This document shows, piece by piece, positions 44,186 through 52,710 of a DNA stretch of 52,710 nucleotides. This DNA comes from Desulfobacteraceae bacterium (lineage in GTDB: Bacteria > Desulfobacterota > Desulfobacteria > Desulfobacterales > Desulfobacteraceae). A program made the translations under genes and the position numbers. Each line of letters starts with the position of its first letter. Positions within the stretch are counted from its first letter, which is position 1. The stretch spans positions 1-52,710 of the forward strand of contig PIVQ01000004.1 in assembly GCA_003354055.1 (NCBI GenBank), in the 5' to 3' direction. The notes beneath the pieces were generated by a model that saw only the letters and a list, made by a program, of their open reading frames with translations, searched no databases and was not told the origin of the DNA.

Positions 44186-44440
44186 TCAGACATCCTCACC
44201 AGGAAAAATGTCTTCGAAAGAAAATTTTTGTTTTTGCAAGGAATCCGCAACATTTAAGCCGTTGAGTATCTTGCTTTTGGTCACCGGGGTCGGGTCAATC
44301 AACATTCTTTCAGTCTGGCTGATCACCTTGGTACTGACATTGGTTAATTTCGACAGAGCAGTTATGGTCAACCCCAATTCGATCCTTATTTTTTTCAAAT
44401 TATTATTTTTCATTTCAACATCTTTTACGTAACGAAACAT
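44186..44440 (-). CDS. XRE-family helix-turn-helix regulator
   Basis: 84 residues from ATG 44440, selected because GGAGGGGG lies just upstream; a start at 44482 lacks a site. The HTH covers about residues 10-65 (LKKIRIELGLTITALSKLTN and a recognition helix in VSTKVISQTERM), followed by a short tail. It is the first gene of the minus-strand export operon and probably controls it and itself, because AGTATGT-type repeats flank the candidate promoter upstream (44540-44592). The ligand, if any, is unknown. Confidence 0.75.
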   Translation of the reverse strand: MFRYVKDVEMKNNNLKKIRIELGLTITALSKLTNVSTKVISQTERMLIDPTPVTKSKILNGLNVADSLQKQKFSFEDIFPGEDV

Positions 44441-44539
44441 ATCCCCCTCCGGATAACATTTTTTTGGCAACCGAACCGACACTGATTAAGAGCATTACAT
44501 TAATAAATGTCACAATAGTTTCCTTTAGCCATCATCAAC

Positions 44540-44569
44540 ATACTAATCGCACTTTTTCTAATATGTCAA
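44540..44569 (-). promoter_or_regulatory. Candidate promoter of the XRE gene and export operon
   Basis: On the minus strand TTGACA (complement of 44564-44569) is followed after 18 bases by TAGTAT (complement of 44540-44545). AGTATGT occurs across the -10 and again upstream (complement of about 44588-44594), and TATGTC/GACATA form inverted arms at 44562-44567 and 44587-44592. These are plausible operator sites for the adjacent XRE protein. Confidence 0.4.
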
Positions 44570-44747
44570 TGCTTTTTTCCTAATTAGACATACTTTGAGG
44601 GTAAATACACAAAAACTCCAAAAATTTCCGGAAATATCGCACTATTTCCAATATTTCAAAGTGCTCATAACACAGACTGCTAAAATATTATGCCAATTTC
44701 CCTCTAATCACAGATCACAAAACCCAGCTGCAGGGGAATTAAAAAAC

Positions 44748-44875
44748 CTAAACTCCCACCAGCTTAAAGCCAGTGGGTTTCAATTCACGGACTAAAAGTT
44801 CCTGCAATACAATCAACGCAATCGTCGACCCGAACGTCAAAGCCTATAGACACACGACTTCGGCGTTCCTGCCAG
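44748..44875 (-). mobile_element. Possible IS200/IS605-type element end (remnant)
   Basis: An imperfect palindrome at 44755-44777 (CCCAC..GCTT / AAGC..GTGGG with a two-base internal mismatch) and a short minus-strand frame ending in ELKPTGFKLVGV look like the 3' end of a TnpB-type gene and its subterminal hairpin. No transposase core remains. This is recognition by pattern only. Confidence 0.3.
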
Positions 44876-44879
44876 CTTA

Positions 44880-45240
44880 ATGTGGAATACATATAAAGAA
44901 ATAGCCCAGATTATAAATGTCCAACCGACGACAATTTATTCTTGGTATAAAGCCGACCAATGTGGTGGCAAAATGACGTTGAAGATCAAAAAGCGGGGCA
45001 GAAGTTACGGGTCTGGTATGACACTGGATGTTAATCAATCAAAAGAAATTCAAAAAAAACGATTCAGGATATATGTTCTCGTTATGGACTCGAAAAACTG
45101 TTCAAACACTCATCAAGCACCCCCAAATTGCCGATGCTTGATGATTTATGTATTTCGTGCCGGTCTAATACTTAAAAGCAATAGGGTTGAAATCTCAAAC
45201 GTTCAAAGCCCCCAGTGGATAGTCATTGATATCCAAAAGA
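44880..45240 (+). pseudogene. Degenerate IS630-family transposase fragment
   Basis: The first frame reads TYKEIAQIINVQPTTIYSWY and then KKRGRSYGSGMTLDVNQSKE, the helix-turn-helix and linker of IS630 transposases. The match then continues in a different frame at about 45073 with MFSLWTRKTVQTLIK, which corresponds to the next conserved block (FALWTR.AV..LI). So there is a frameshift near 45060, and stop codons follow at about 45130. The DDE catalytic part is missing. It lies in a zone of decayed genes between the export operon and the housekeeping genes. Confidence 0.75.
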
Positions 45241-45272
45241 AGAAAATGACCTAAAACCATAAAAAAGGGGGT

Positions 45273-45580
45273 GGAATGCCAGGTAAAGGATTTGTCGTGG
45301 TGGCCAGTGAGGTAAAGGATCTGGCCAACCAGACCGCAGATGCCACCGATGATATACGGAAACAGGTGTAAGGGAACGCCCCCCAGGGCCTTGCCAAGAC
45401 TAATTGAAATGTGGCCCAGAGTTCCACGGTTGTGGGGAGATTACCAATGATATCGGAGAGGTCAATACTGCGGCGGTTGATCTTAAGGGTAAAAGCGGTT
45501 AAGCCAGCACCAGTTCCGAAGAGCTACCCCGGATAGACAACTTTCCCCATGAACCCCTGGGCCGTTTCAAGGCCGAGTAG
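45273..45580 (+). pseudogene. 3' remnant of a methyl-accepting chemotaxis protein gene
   Basis: The stretch from 45273 encodes [20 protein letters not shown] and continues to DDIRKQV before a stop at 45371. This is the highly conserved signalling tip of chemotaxis receptors (GKGFAVVAxEVRxLA). A second frame from 45437 gives EITNDIGEVNTAAVDLKGKS, a stop, then ASTSSEELPR and LGRFKAE up to 45580, matching the receptor C-terminus. It has at least one frameshift and one nonsense codon and lacks everything upstream, so it is a dead fragment. Confidence 0.85.
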
Positions 45581-45655
45581 CCTGGGATAACAGGACAATT
45601 ATTCCACCCAGACCAGGGTTTAACAGCCCTGGCCGAAATTTTAAAATGCCGGCTT
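45581..45655. other. Short spacer after the decayed region
   Basis: Contains a small hairpin (CCAGGG...CCCTGG near 45610-45632) downstream of the minus-strand repeat-protein gene. Without a T run it is only a weak terminator candidate. Confidence 0.25.
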
Positions 45656-46096
45656 CTAATCCACTTCGATTATCCGTTCCCGGGTATCCAGATTGATCTT
45701 TTCCCCATCTCCCAGGTCAAGAATTCGCTCCCCTGTGTCGACATTATACTGATCACCTCCGCCCACGTCGATATATCGGTCCCCTGTATCCACATTAATG
45801 GATTCACCGCCTCCCAAATCCATGATGCGTTCCCCTGTGTCAACATTGATGGATTGACGCCCTTCGGTGCTTTGTTTTATAGGAGATTGTTCGGGGGCGG
45901 AGGCCGGCTTCCGGGCTTTGCTTCGGTTCAGTTCAGAGGCATCCCTGGGACCAATGTCTATCTTGATATCCCCTGTCCTCGGATCCACACTCATCCTTTT
46001 CTCCCAATCAATGTCCCCTGCCTCTAGTTCGCCGCTGAAACACGGGGATACTGCTAAAAGCATATAGGTCAATATAGTGATAACAATCTTTTTCAT
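45656..46096 (-). CDS. Secreted protein with 17-residue tandem repeats
   Basis: 146 residues. Residues 1-21 form a signal peptide (IVITILTYMLLAVSPCFSG). The C-terminal half is a tandem repeat with period 17, for example INVDTGERIMDLGGGE, at about 82-98, 99-115, 116-132 and a partial 133-146. SVDPRTGDIKIDIGP at 36-50 looks like a diverged fifth copy. Each unit has an N-V-D-T-G-[ED]-R core, acidic and glycine-rich, which could form short beta strands with possible calcium-binding turns. The ribosome-binding site is strong (GGGGGGAGG). I do not recognise a family, and function is unknown. Confidence 0.7.
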   Translation of the reverse strand: MKKIVITILTYMLLAVSPCFSGELEAGDIDWEKRMSVDPRTGDIKIDIGPRDASELNRSKARKPASAPEQSPIKQSTEGRQSINVDTGERIMDLGGGESINVDTGDRYIDVGGGDQYNVDTGERILDLGDGEKINLDTRERIIEVD

Positions 46097-46341
46097 TGAA
46101 TCCTCCCCCCCTGTAAGTCTCTATTGTTTTGGGGGAAAATCAACCCCGTTGGTTAATAACTTTGGTATGCTAAATCAAAATTATTTGCAAAAAAAAGTTC
46201 AATCAATGCCAGAGGTGCTGCTTGTATTCATGAAGTCGGCATAAAATGATCCCTGGTTTTATTTCGATTACTACAACAGTCTTGATTTACACCCTATTAT
46301 TTTCAACAAGTATTAGCAAGCATCGACCGTTAAAAGCCAAA

Positions 46342-46953
46342 TCAACCAGCCTGATAGCTTGATAAAGCAGCAGCCAACTCATGGATGGTTCCGGAAAAAA
46401 AATGATCCCCGGTTTTTATGACTTTAAATAAAGGATGGATCTGCCATCTACTGATCAGTGAGAGAATCTGATCAACAGGAGCGATTTCGTCATCTTCTCC
46501 AGTAATAATCAGCCCTGTATCAGAAAGTGTTTCAATGGAGTCAAAGGAAATAAAACCAGCAGGCGGCGAAACCATTATATGGTCTTGTATATTAATTCCT
46601 GACGAAACCACATGAGCATTAACCCAGGCCCCAAAGGAATAACCGGCCAGATAGAGATCCGTGATCTGTTGGGATTTCAAATACTCAAGAGCAGCGCGCA
46701 CGTCATCCTGTTCACCTGCCCCGTCATCAAACACGCCGGAACTATTCCCTGCTCCCCTGAAGTTAAATCTCAGAGTGGAAAACCCGGCTTCAAAAAAGGA
46801 GTCCGCAATTTGTTGCACCACAGGATTGTCCATATTCCCGCCATACAATGGATGGGGATGGGTGATCACAACACCCTTTGAACTTTCAGGATTTAAATGC
46901 AACCGTCCTTCAAGATGGACATTCTGGCAGGGAATGATCACATGGTGCGCCAT
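46342..46953 (-). CDS. Alpha/beta hydrolase (dienelactone hydrolase/esterase-like)
   Basis: 203 residues with a nucleophile elbow GYSFGA (about residues 103-108), an oxyanion region VVITHPHPLYGGNMDN near the start, the block LRFNFRGAGNSSG, a possible acid residue in ITGEDDEIAP, and the late histidine in TGDHFFSG. This matches small cytoplasmic hydrolases of the DUF-type with HPHPxxGG, common beside housekeeping genes. The start is ATG 46953 with AAGGAGG five bases upstream, so it truly overlaps the GNAT gene by 44 bases. Substrate unknown. Confidence 0.85.
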   Translation of the reverse strand: MAHHVIIPCQNVHLEGRLHLNPESSKGVVITHPHPLYGGNMDNPVVQQIADSFFEAGFSTLRFNFRGAGNSSGVFDDGAGEQDDVRAALEYLKSQQITDLYLAGYSFGAWVNAHVVSSGINIQDHIMVSPPAGFISFDSIETLSDTGLIITGEDDEIAPVDQILSLISRWQIHPLFKVIKTGDHFFSGTIHELAAALSSYQAG

Positions 46954-47410
46954 CCAAGCCTCCTTCCCTATTGACAGGAATCATCATTCCCATATGAACA
47001 TGAGATATTCCAGCTTCTTCATATGGACTGCCGTAAACGGAAAATCCTATCTCACGGTAAAAGGAAACCGCATGGATCTGGGCACCCAAAAACACCCGGG
47101 GAAATCCTTGAGCTCTGGCCTCGACAATCAACGCCAAGACAACTGCCTGCCCCACCCCTTTTCCCCTGTGGGATTTCATTACGGCAACCCGCCCGATATG
47201 ACCGTCAGCCAGCATGCGCCCTGTGCCAGCTGACCGGTCGTTTATCTTAGCCAGAGCATGAACTGCCTCAGGATCCTGCCCGTCCAGATCCAGATCAGGA
47301 TCAACTTTCTGCTCAAGAGTAAAGACCGAATGCCGAATCTTCGTGATCAAATCTGCATTCGGTCCTTTAAATTCCACAAGCGCAATCCTAAGGCTTGATG
47401 GTTCAGTCAT
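46910..47410 (-). CDS. GNAT-family N-acetyltransferase (ElaA-like)
   Basis: 166 residues. The acetyl-CoA loop is MKSHRGKGVGQAVV (about residues 78-91, R-G-x-G-x-G/A type), preceded by AGTGRML and DGHIGRVAV and followed by the C-terminal ALxFYxxxGF-like motif AVSFYREIGFSVYG. It fits the ElaA/YjcF-like subgroup. It lies 8 bases after pyrG and overlaps the hydrolase gene by 44 bases, so it is in the eno-pyrG operon. Substrate unknown. Confidence 0.85.
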   Translation of the reverse strand: MTEPSSLRIALVEFKGPNADLITKIRHSVFTLEQKVDPDLDLDGQDPEAVHALAKINDRSAGTGRMLADGHIGRVAVMKSHRGKGVGQAVVLALIVEARAQGFPRVFLGAQIHAVSFYREIGFSVYGSPYEEAGISHVHMGMMIPVNREGGLDGAPCDHSLPECPS

Positions 47411-47418
47411 CGCCGGTC

Positions 47419-49074
<1,656 letters not shown>

Positions 49075-50025
49075 TTATTGGTCATATAATTTACTAAAAT
49101 CTTCAATATCGCCGTCCAGATTTTCAATCCGGCTATCGTTTCCATGATCTGACGCCCCACCCTGAACAGGATACTGACTCAGGATTTTATCCACGTCAAA
49201 CAGTGCCGGAGAAAATCCGGACACAAGCTCAAAACGGTTCACGATGATATCCACAAACAGGTCACCGTCAACCAGAATACGAGTCTCCATTGGATACCAG
49301 GTTCTGGAAACGCGCTGCCAGTTGCTATACCGGATATCCACGGTTCTGCCTTTTTTCCGAATCAAATATCTCACCGGGAAAAAACTTTCCTTATCGATCC
49401 AAAGTCCTGGCATCTGGACCTGATCAACAGGCGGCTGCCCGATAAAATAACAGACCTGCCCATCCAGACGCTGGAATGTCACCTTCTCGATATTCACCCC
49501 TGCCAGCGTCAATGCCTGGGCCATGATTTCATAATCCCTGTACAGCAAAGGATCTGTATAAAAATCCACGGCAGATTTTTCCATTGCCGAGACCATTCCA
49601 CCATCCACTTTCACAAACCCTGATTCCGACAGGGCATAAAAAAGCAAGCCCGAATCAGTCATGATATCGGATCTCAGGCTGTTTGGGAATGAATAGGTCA
49701 GGGTTTCCCCTACGGGTTGAGCCACTGGCCGAACCGCTGATTGAGTAGCACTTATGATTCCGGATGTACCAAAATTTTCCGTTTGAGACTGATCCTGCGA
49801 GAGGTCGATTTCCTCGCCATTTGGATCCGGGGCTCCCGGGACAGGCCCCGGGACAAGCCCAGTGATATGCCGGGTCTGATGAACCACCATCCCGACCGGA
49901 GTCTTGATCTTGCTGACCATCAAATACAAAAGATGAGGCGTTTGCGGGACAAATGCCTCACCCCTGGAACCTGCCGTCAGGAGAACAATAAATACCAGAA
50001 AAGAAATTAAAACGTTCTTTTGCAT
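49075..50025 (-). CDS. Secreted LolA-like/outer-membrane lipoprotein-sorting-like protein
   Basis: 316 residues with a signal peptide (about 1-24, LISFLVFIVLLTAGSRGEA). The second half has beta-strand-rich features such as QVCYFIGQPPVDQVQMPGLW and WIDKESFFPVRYLIRKKG followed by VDIRYSNWQRV and TWYPMETRILVD. This pattern of an open beta half-barrel, with substrate-lipid-like phrasing (K-x-x-F-P-x-R), resembles LolA/LolB or DUF4292-type proteins. No lipobox cysteine was found, so it is probably periplasmic. It sits between eno and pyrG with gaps of 13 and 18 bases. Exact function unknown. Confidence 0.65.
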   Translation of the reverse strand: MQKNVLISFLVFIVLLTAGSRGEAFVPQTPHLLYLMVSKIKTPVGMVVHQTRHITGLVPGPVPGAPDPNGEEIDLSQDQSQTENFGTSGIISATQSAVRPVAQPVGETLTYSFPNSLRSDIMTDSGLLFYALSESGFVKVDGGMVSAMEKSAVDFYTDPLLYRDYEIMAQALTLAGVNIEKVTFQRLDGQVCYFIGQPPVDQVQMPGLWIDKESFFPVRYLIRKKGRTVDIRYSNWQRVSRTWYPMETRILVDGDLFVDIIVNRFELVSGFSPALFDVDKILSQYPVQGGASDHGNDSRIENLDGDIEDFSKLYDQ

Positions 50026-50038
50026 GAAACCTTTTGGT

Positions 50039-51340
<1,302 letters not shown>

Positions 51341-51457
51341 TTATCTATTGCGTTCTGAATTTTCAGTGTTTTCCAAATCCATACATTAATAGCAATTTGC
51401 GTTCCCACATTCAAGCACTAATGCTAAATTTATTTGATAAGATTCACACTTTTTACA

Positions 51458-51523
51458 CAGAGATTTTTTTCATTCCCCTGCAGAGTATTTTTCATTCTCC
51501 CACAGAGTATTTTCCATTCTCTA
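51458..51523 (+). repeat. Three direct repeats of about 22 bp upstream of adk
   Basis: Units begin with CAGAGATTTTTTTCATTC (51458), CAGAGTATTTTTCATTC (51481) and CAGAGTATTTTCCATTC (51503). The spacing is close to two helical turns and the last copy ends ten bases before the -35. They could be binding sites for an unidentified regulator, or duplication products. Confidence 0.75.
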
Positions 51524-51533
51524 CGTGTTAAAC

Positions 51534-51562
51534 TTGACAAAAAAAAGTGACTCTTATATGTA
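51534..51562 (+). promoter_or_regulatory. Candidate sigma-70 promoter for adk
   Basis: A perfect TTGACA at 51534-51539 with TATGTA at 51557-51562 (17-base spacer); TATATG at 51555-51560 (15-base spacer) is an alternative -10. It lies about 50 bases before the adk start, directly downstream of the triple repeat. Confidence 0.5.
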
Positions 51563-51611
51563 GAAAAGTTGTTCCGAATTTACATAGATACAAACACCTA
51601 AAGGAGTTAAG

Positions 51612-52280
51612 ATGAACATTCTTTTTTTCGGCCCCAACGGAAGTGGTAAAGGAACCCAGGGAACCATCCTGAAAGACAAATATAAAATTGCTCACGTTGA
51701 ATCCGGCGTCATTTTCCGTGACAACATCAAAGGCGGAACCGAGCTGGGTAAAAAAGCCAAAGAATATATTGACAAGGGTGACCTTGTACCTGATGAAATT
51801 ACCATCCCAATGATGATCGACCGCATTGAACAGGACGACTGCAAAGACGGGTGGCTGCTGGATGGCTTCCCCAGAAACAAGGTTCAATCTGAGAAACTCC
51901 ATGCTGCCCTTGAAGAAAAAGGCATCAAGCTGAGCTATGTCATTGAAATGCTGCTGGACCGCCAGATTGCCAAAGACAGAATCATGGGCCGCCGTCTTTG
52001 TGAAAAGAACAACAACCATCCCAACAATATTTTCATCGACGCCATCAAACCGGACGGAGACAAATGCCGTGTATGCGGTGGTGCCCTTTCCGCCCGTGAC
52101 GATGATCAGGATGAAGGCGCCATCGACAAACGCCACTCCATCTACTACGATACAGATACCGGCACCCTGGCATCTTCCTACTACTTCAGAGACCTAAAAG
52201 ATGCTCCTTTTAAATATTTCACCCTGAATGGCGAACAACCTCTTCCGGATGTAACAGCGGAACTGATTTCCAACCTGTAG
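51612..52280 (+). CDS. adk: Adenylate kinase with metal-binding lid
   Basis: 222 residues. The P-loop is FGPNGSGKGTQ (6-16), and WLLDGFPRNK (81-90) carries the NMP-binding region. The lid holds C130, H136, C152 and C155, that is C-x5-H-x15-C-x2-C. This spacing is the one described for the metal-containing adenylate kinases of Desulfovibrio, which bind Zn, Co or Fe. It interconverts AMP, ADP and ATP in the cytoplasm. The start is supported by AAAGGAG upstream. It is followed by a strong terminator, so adk is probably monocistronic. Confidence 0.96.
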   Translation: MNILFFGPNGSGKGTQGTILKDKYKIAHVESGVIFRDNIKGGTELGKKAKEYIDKGDLVPDEITIPMMIDRIEQDDCKDGWLLDGFPRNKVQSEKLHAALEEKGIKLSYVIEMLLDRQIAKDRIMGRRLCEKNNNHPNNIFIDAIKPDGDKCRVCGGALSARDDDQDEGAIDKRHSIYYDTDTGTLASSYYFRDLKDAPFKYFTLNGEQPLPDVTAELISNL

Positions 52281-52320
52281 TCCATTTCGCCCACTAGTTC
52301 AGGGCAGATATTATAAAGAA

Positions 52321-52355
52321 AAAGCTATCCGGTTAGTGACCGGATAGCTTTTTTT
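52321..52355 (+). terminator. Rho-independent terminator after adk
   Basis: A perfect 13-bp stem (AAAGCTATCCGGT at 52321-52333 with its complement at 52339-52351), a five-base loop, and a T run to 52355. One of the clearest sites in the window. Confidence 0.95.
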
Positions 52356-52439
52356 GCTTGCTTTTCCCTCTCCGGTTTGGTAAAAAGCCCGGTTATAAAT
52401 ATTTAATATTTAAATCCACAATGAAAGGGGCGATGCTGC

Positions 52440-52649
52440 TTGAAAGAAATTACGGTCACAGTTATTGATAATGACGTTGAAAAGGCCTTAAGAATTCTGA
52501 AGAAAAAAATTCAGAACGACGGATTATTCAAACGTTTGAAGGTTAAAAAGCACTATGAAAAACCGTGTCAGTACAGAAGACGTAAAATGAGAGAAGCAAT
52601 GAGAAGACAACGAATTGCTGCCTCCAGAACTCGCAGACGACGTAGCTAA
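52440..52649 (+). CDS. rpsU: 30S ribosomal protein S21
   Basis: 69 residues, highly basic. It has the S21 core VENAL-like VEKALRILKKKI, then GLFKRLKVKKHYEKP, and YRRRKMREAMRRQRIAASRT with an Arg-rich tail. The start is TTG at 52440; nearby ATGs at 52421 and 52433 are out of frame, and AAAGGGG lies nine bases upstream. It binds the small ribosomal subunit and helps translation initiation. A terminator follows at 52664-52706. Confidence 0.95.
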   Translation: MKEITVTVIDNDVEKALRILKKKIQNDGLFKRLKVKKHYEKPCQYRRRKMREAMRRQRIAASRTRRRRS

Positions 52650-52663
52650 AGCACTAAAAATCG

Positions 52664-52706
52664 CCCGGCATGTCAGATATAGTATCTGATATGCCGGGTT
52701 TTTTTA
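52664..52706 (+). terminator. Rho-independent terminator after rpsU
   Basis: A 16-bp stem (52664-52679 with 52683-52698, one G-T wobble), a three-base loop, and an eight-base T run (52699-52706). Confidence 0.95.
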
Positions 52707-52710
52707 TGGA

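Larger units (their letters stand above)
44441..44879. other. Control region of the export operon plus possible IS605-type end
   Basis: 439 bases without an intact gene. The part nearest the XRE gene holds the candidate promoter and operator repeats (44540-44592). The part from 44748 to 44875 looks like the end of an IS200/IS605-type element. Confidence 0.5.

Noticed and set aside
36276..44440. PEP-CTERM/exosortase system
   Set aside because: The ATPase and chain-length genes resemble those of such loci, but no exosortase or PEP-CTERM sorting signal was found in the window.
44777..44790. CRISPR-repeat-like GTTTCAATTCACGG
   Set aside because: It occurs once, with no spacers or further repeats, and is better explained as part of the IS605-type end.

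Overview
The window reads as a chromosomal segment of an anaerobic, c-type-cytochrome-making deltaproteobacterium, most likely a sulfate reducer related to Desulfobacteraceae. That placement is an inference. It rests on a TRAP transporter with an Lrp regulator, an adenylate kinase whose lid carries the C-x5-H-x15-C-x2-C metal site described for Desulfovibrio enzymes, a CxxCH-containing outer-membrane protein, and the eno/pyrG/adk/rpsU housekeeping genes. No rRNA, tRNA or CRISPR array was seen.

Layout. (1) 256-4891: a minus-strand TRAP transporter operon (dctP-dctQ-dctM), a minus-strand Lrp/AsnC regulator, and a plus-strand lysophospholipid-type acyltransferase. (2) 5357-36271: a long plus-strand exopolysaccharide (EPS) locus. 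It holds a WbaP-type initiating phosphoglycosyltransferase, a TPR protein, an NRPS-like protein, a ParB-like protein, a P-loop kinase-like protein, five GT4 glycosyltransferases, three sulfotransferases, a Wzx flippase, three methyltransferases, a beta-helix protein, an AlgI-like MBOAT plus SGNH partner, a heparinase II/III-type lyase, an AlgD-like GDP-mannose dehydrogenase and a WaaP/RIO-like kinase. (3) 36276-44440: a convergent minus-strand operon with an XRE regulator, an ExeA-like ATPase, a vWA-diheme-OmpA lipoprotein, a Wza-like export lipoprotein, a Wzz/GumC chain-length protein, a BY-kinase-like ATPase and a Wzy polymerase. (4) 44748-45655: decayed DNA with a possible IS605-type end, an IS630 transposase remnant and the 3' end of a chemotaxis receptor gene. 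(5) 45656-51310: minus-strand genes, namely a 17-residue-repeat protein and an operon eno, LolA-like protein, pyrG, GNAT and alpha/beta hydrolase. (6) 51612-52710: adk and rpsU on the plus strand, each followed by a clear terminator.

How the genes fit together. Blocks 2 and 3 together hold a complete Wzx/Wzy pathway: initiation, repeat-unit assembly, flipping, polymerisation, length control and outer-membrane export. The modifying enzymes predict a polymer containing mannuronate-type uronic acid that is sulfated, O-acetylated and perhaps methylated. No Alg8/Alg44 synthase is present, so the product is not ordinary alginate. The parts that look least described are the carrier-less C-A-TE NRPS-like protein, the diheme insertion inside the von Willebrand A domain of the OmpA-type lipoprotein, the ParB-like protein with an internal duplication, and a methyltransferase island bounded by 105-bp direct repeats next to an IS5 remnant.
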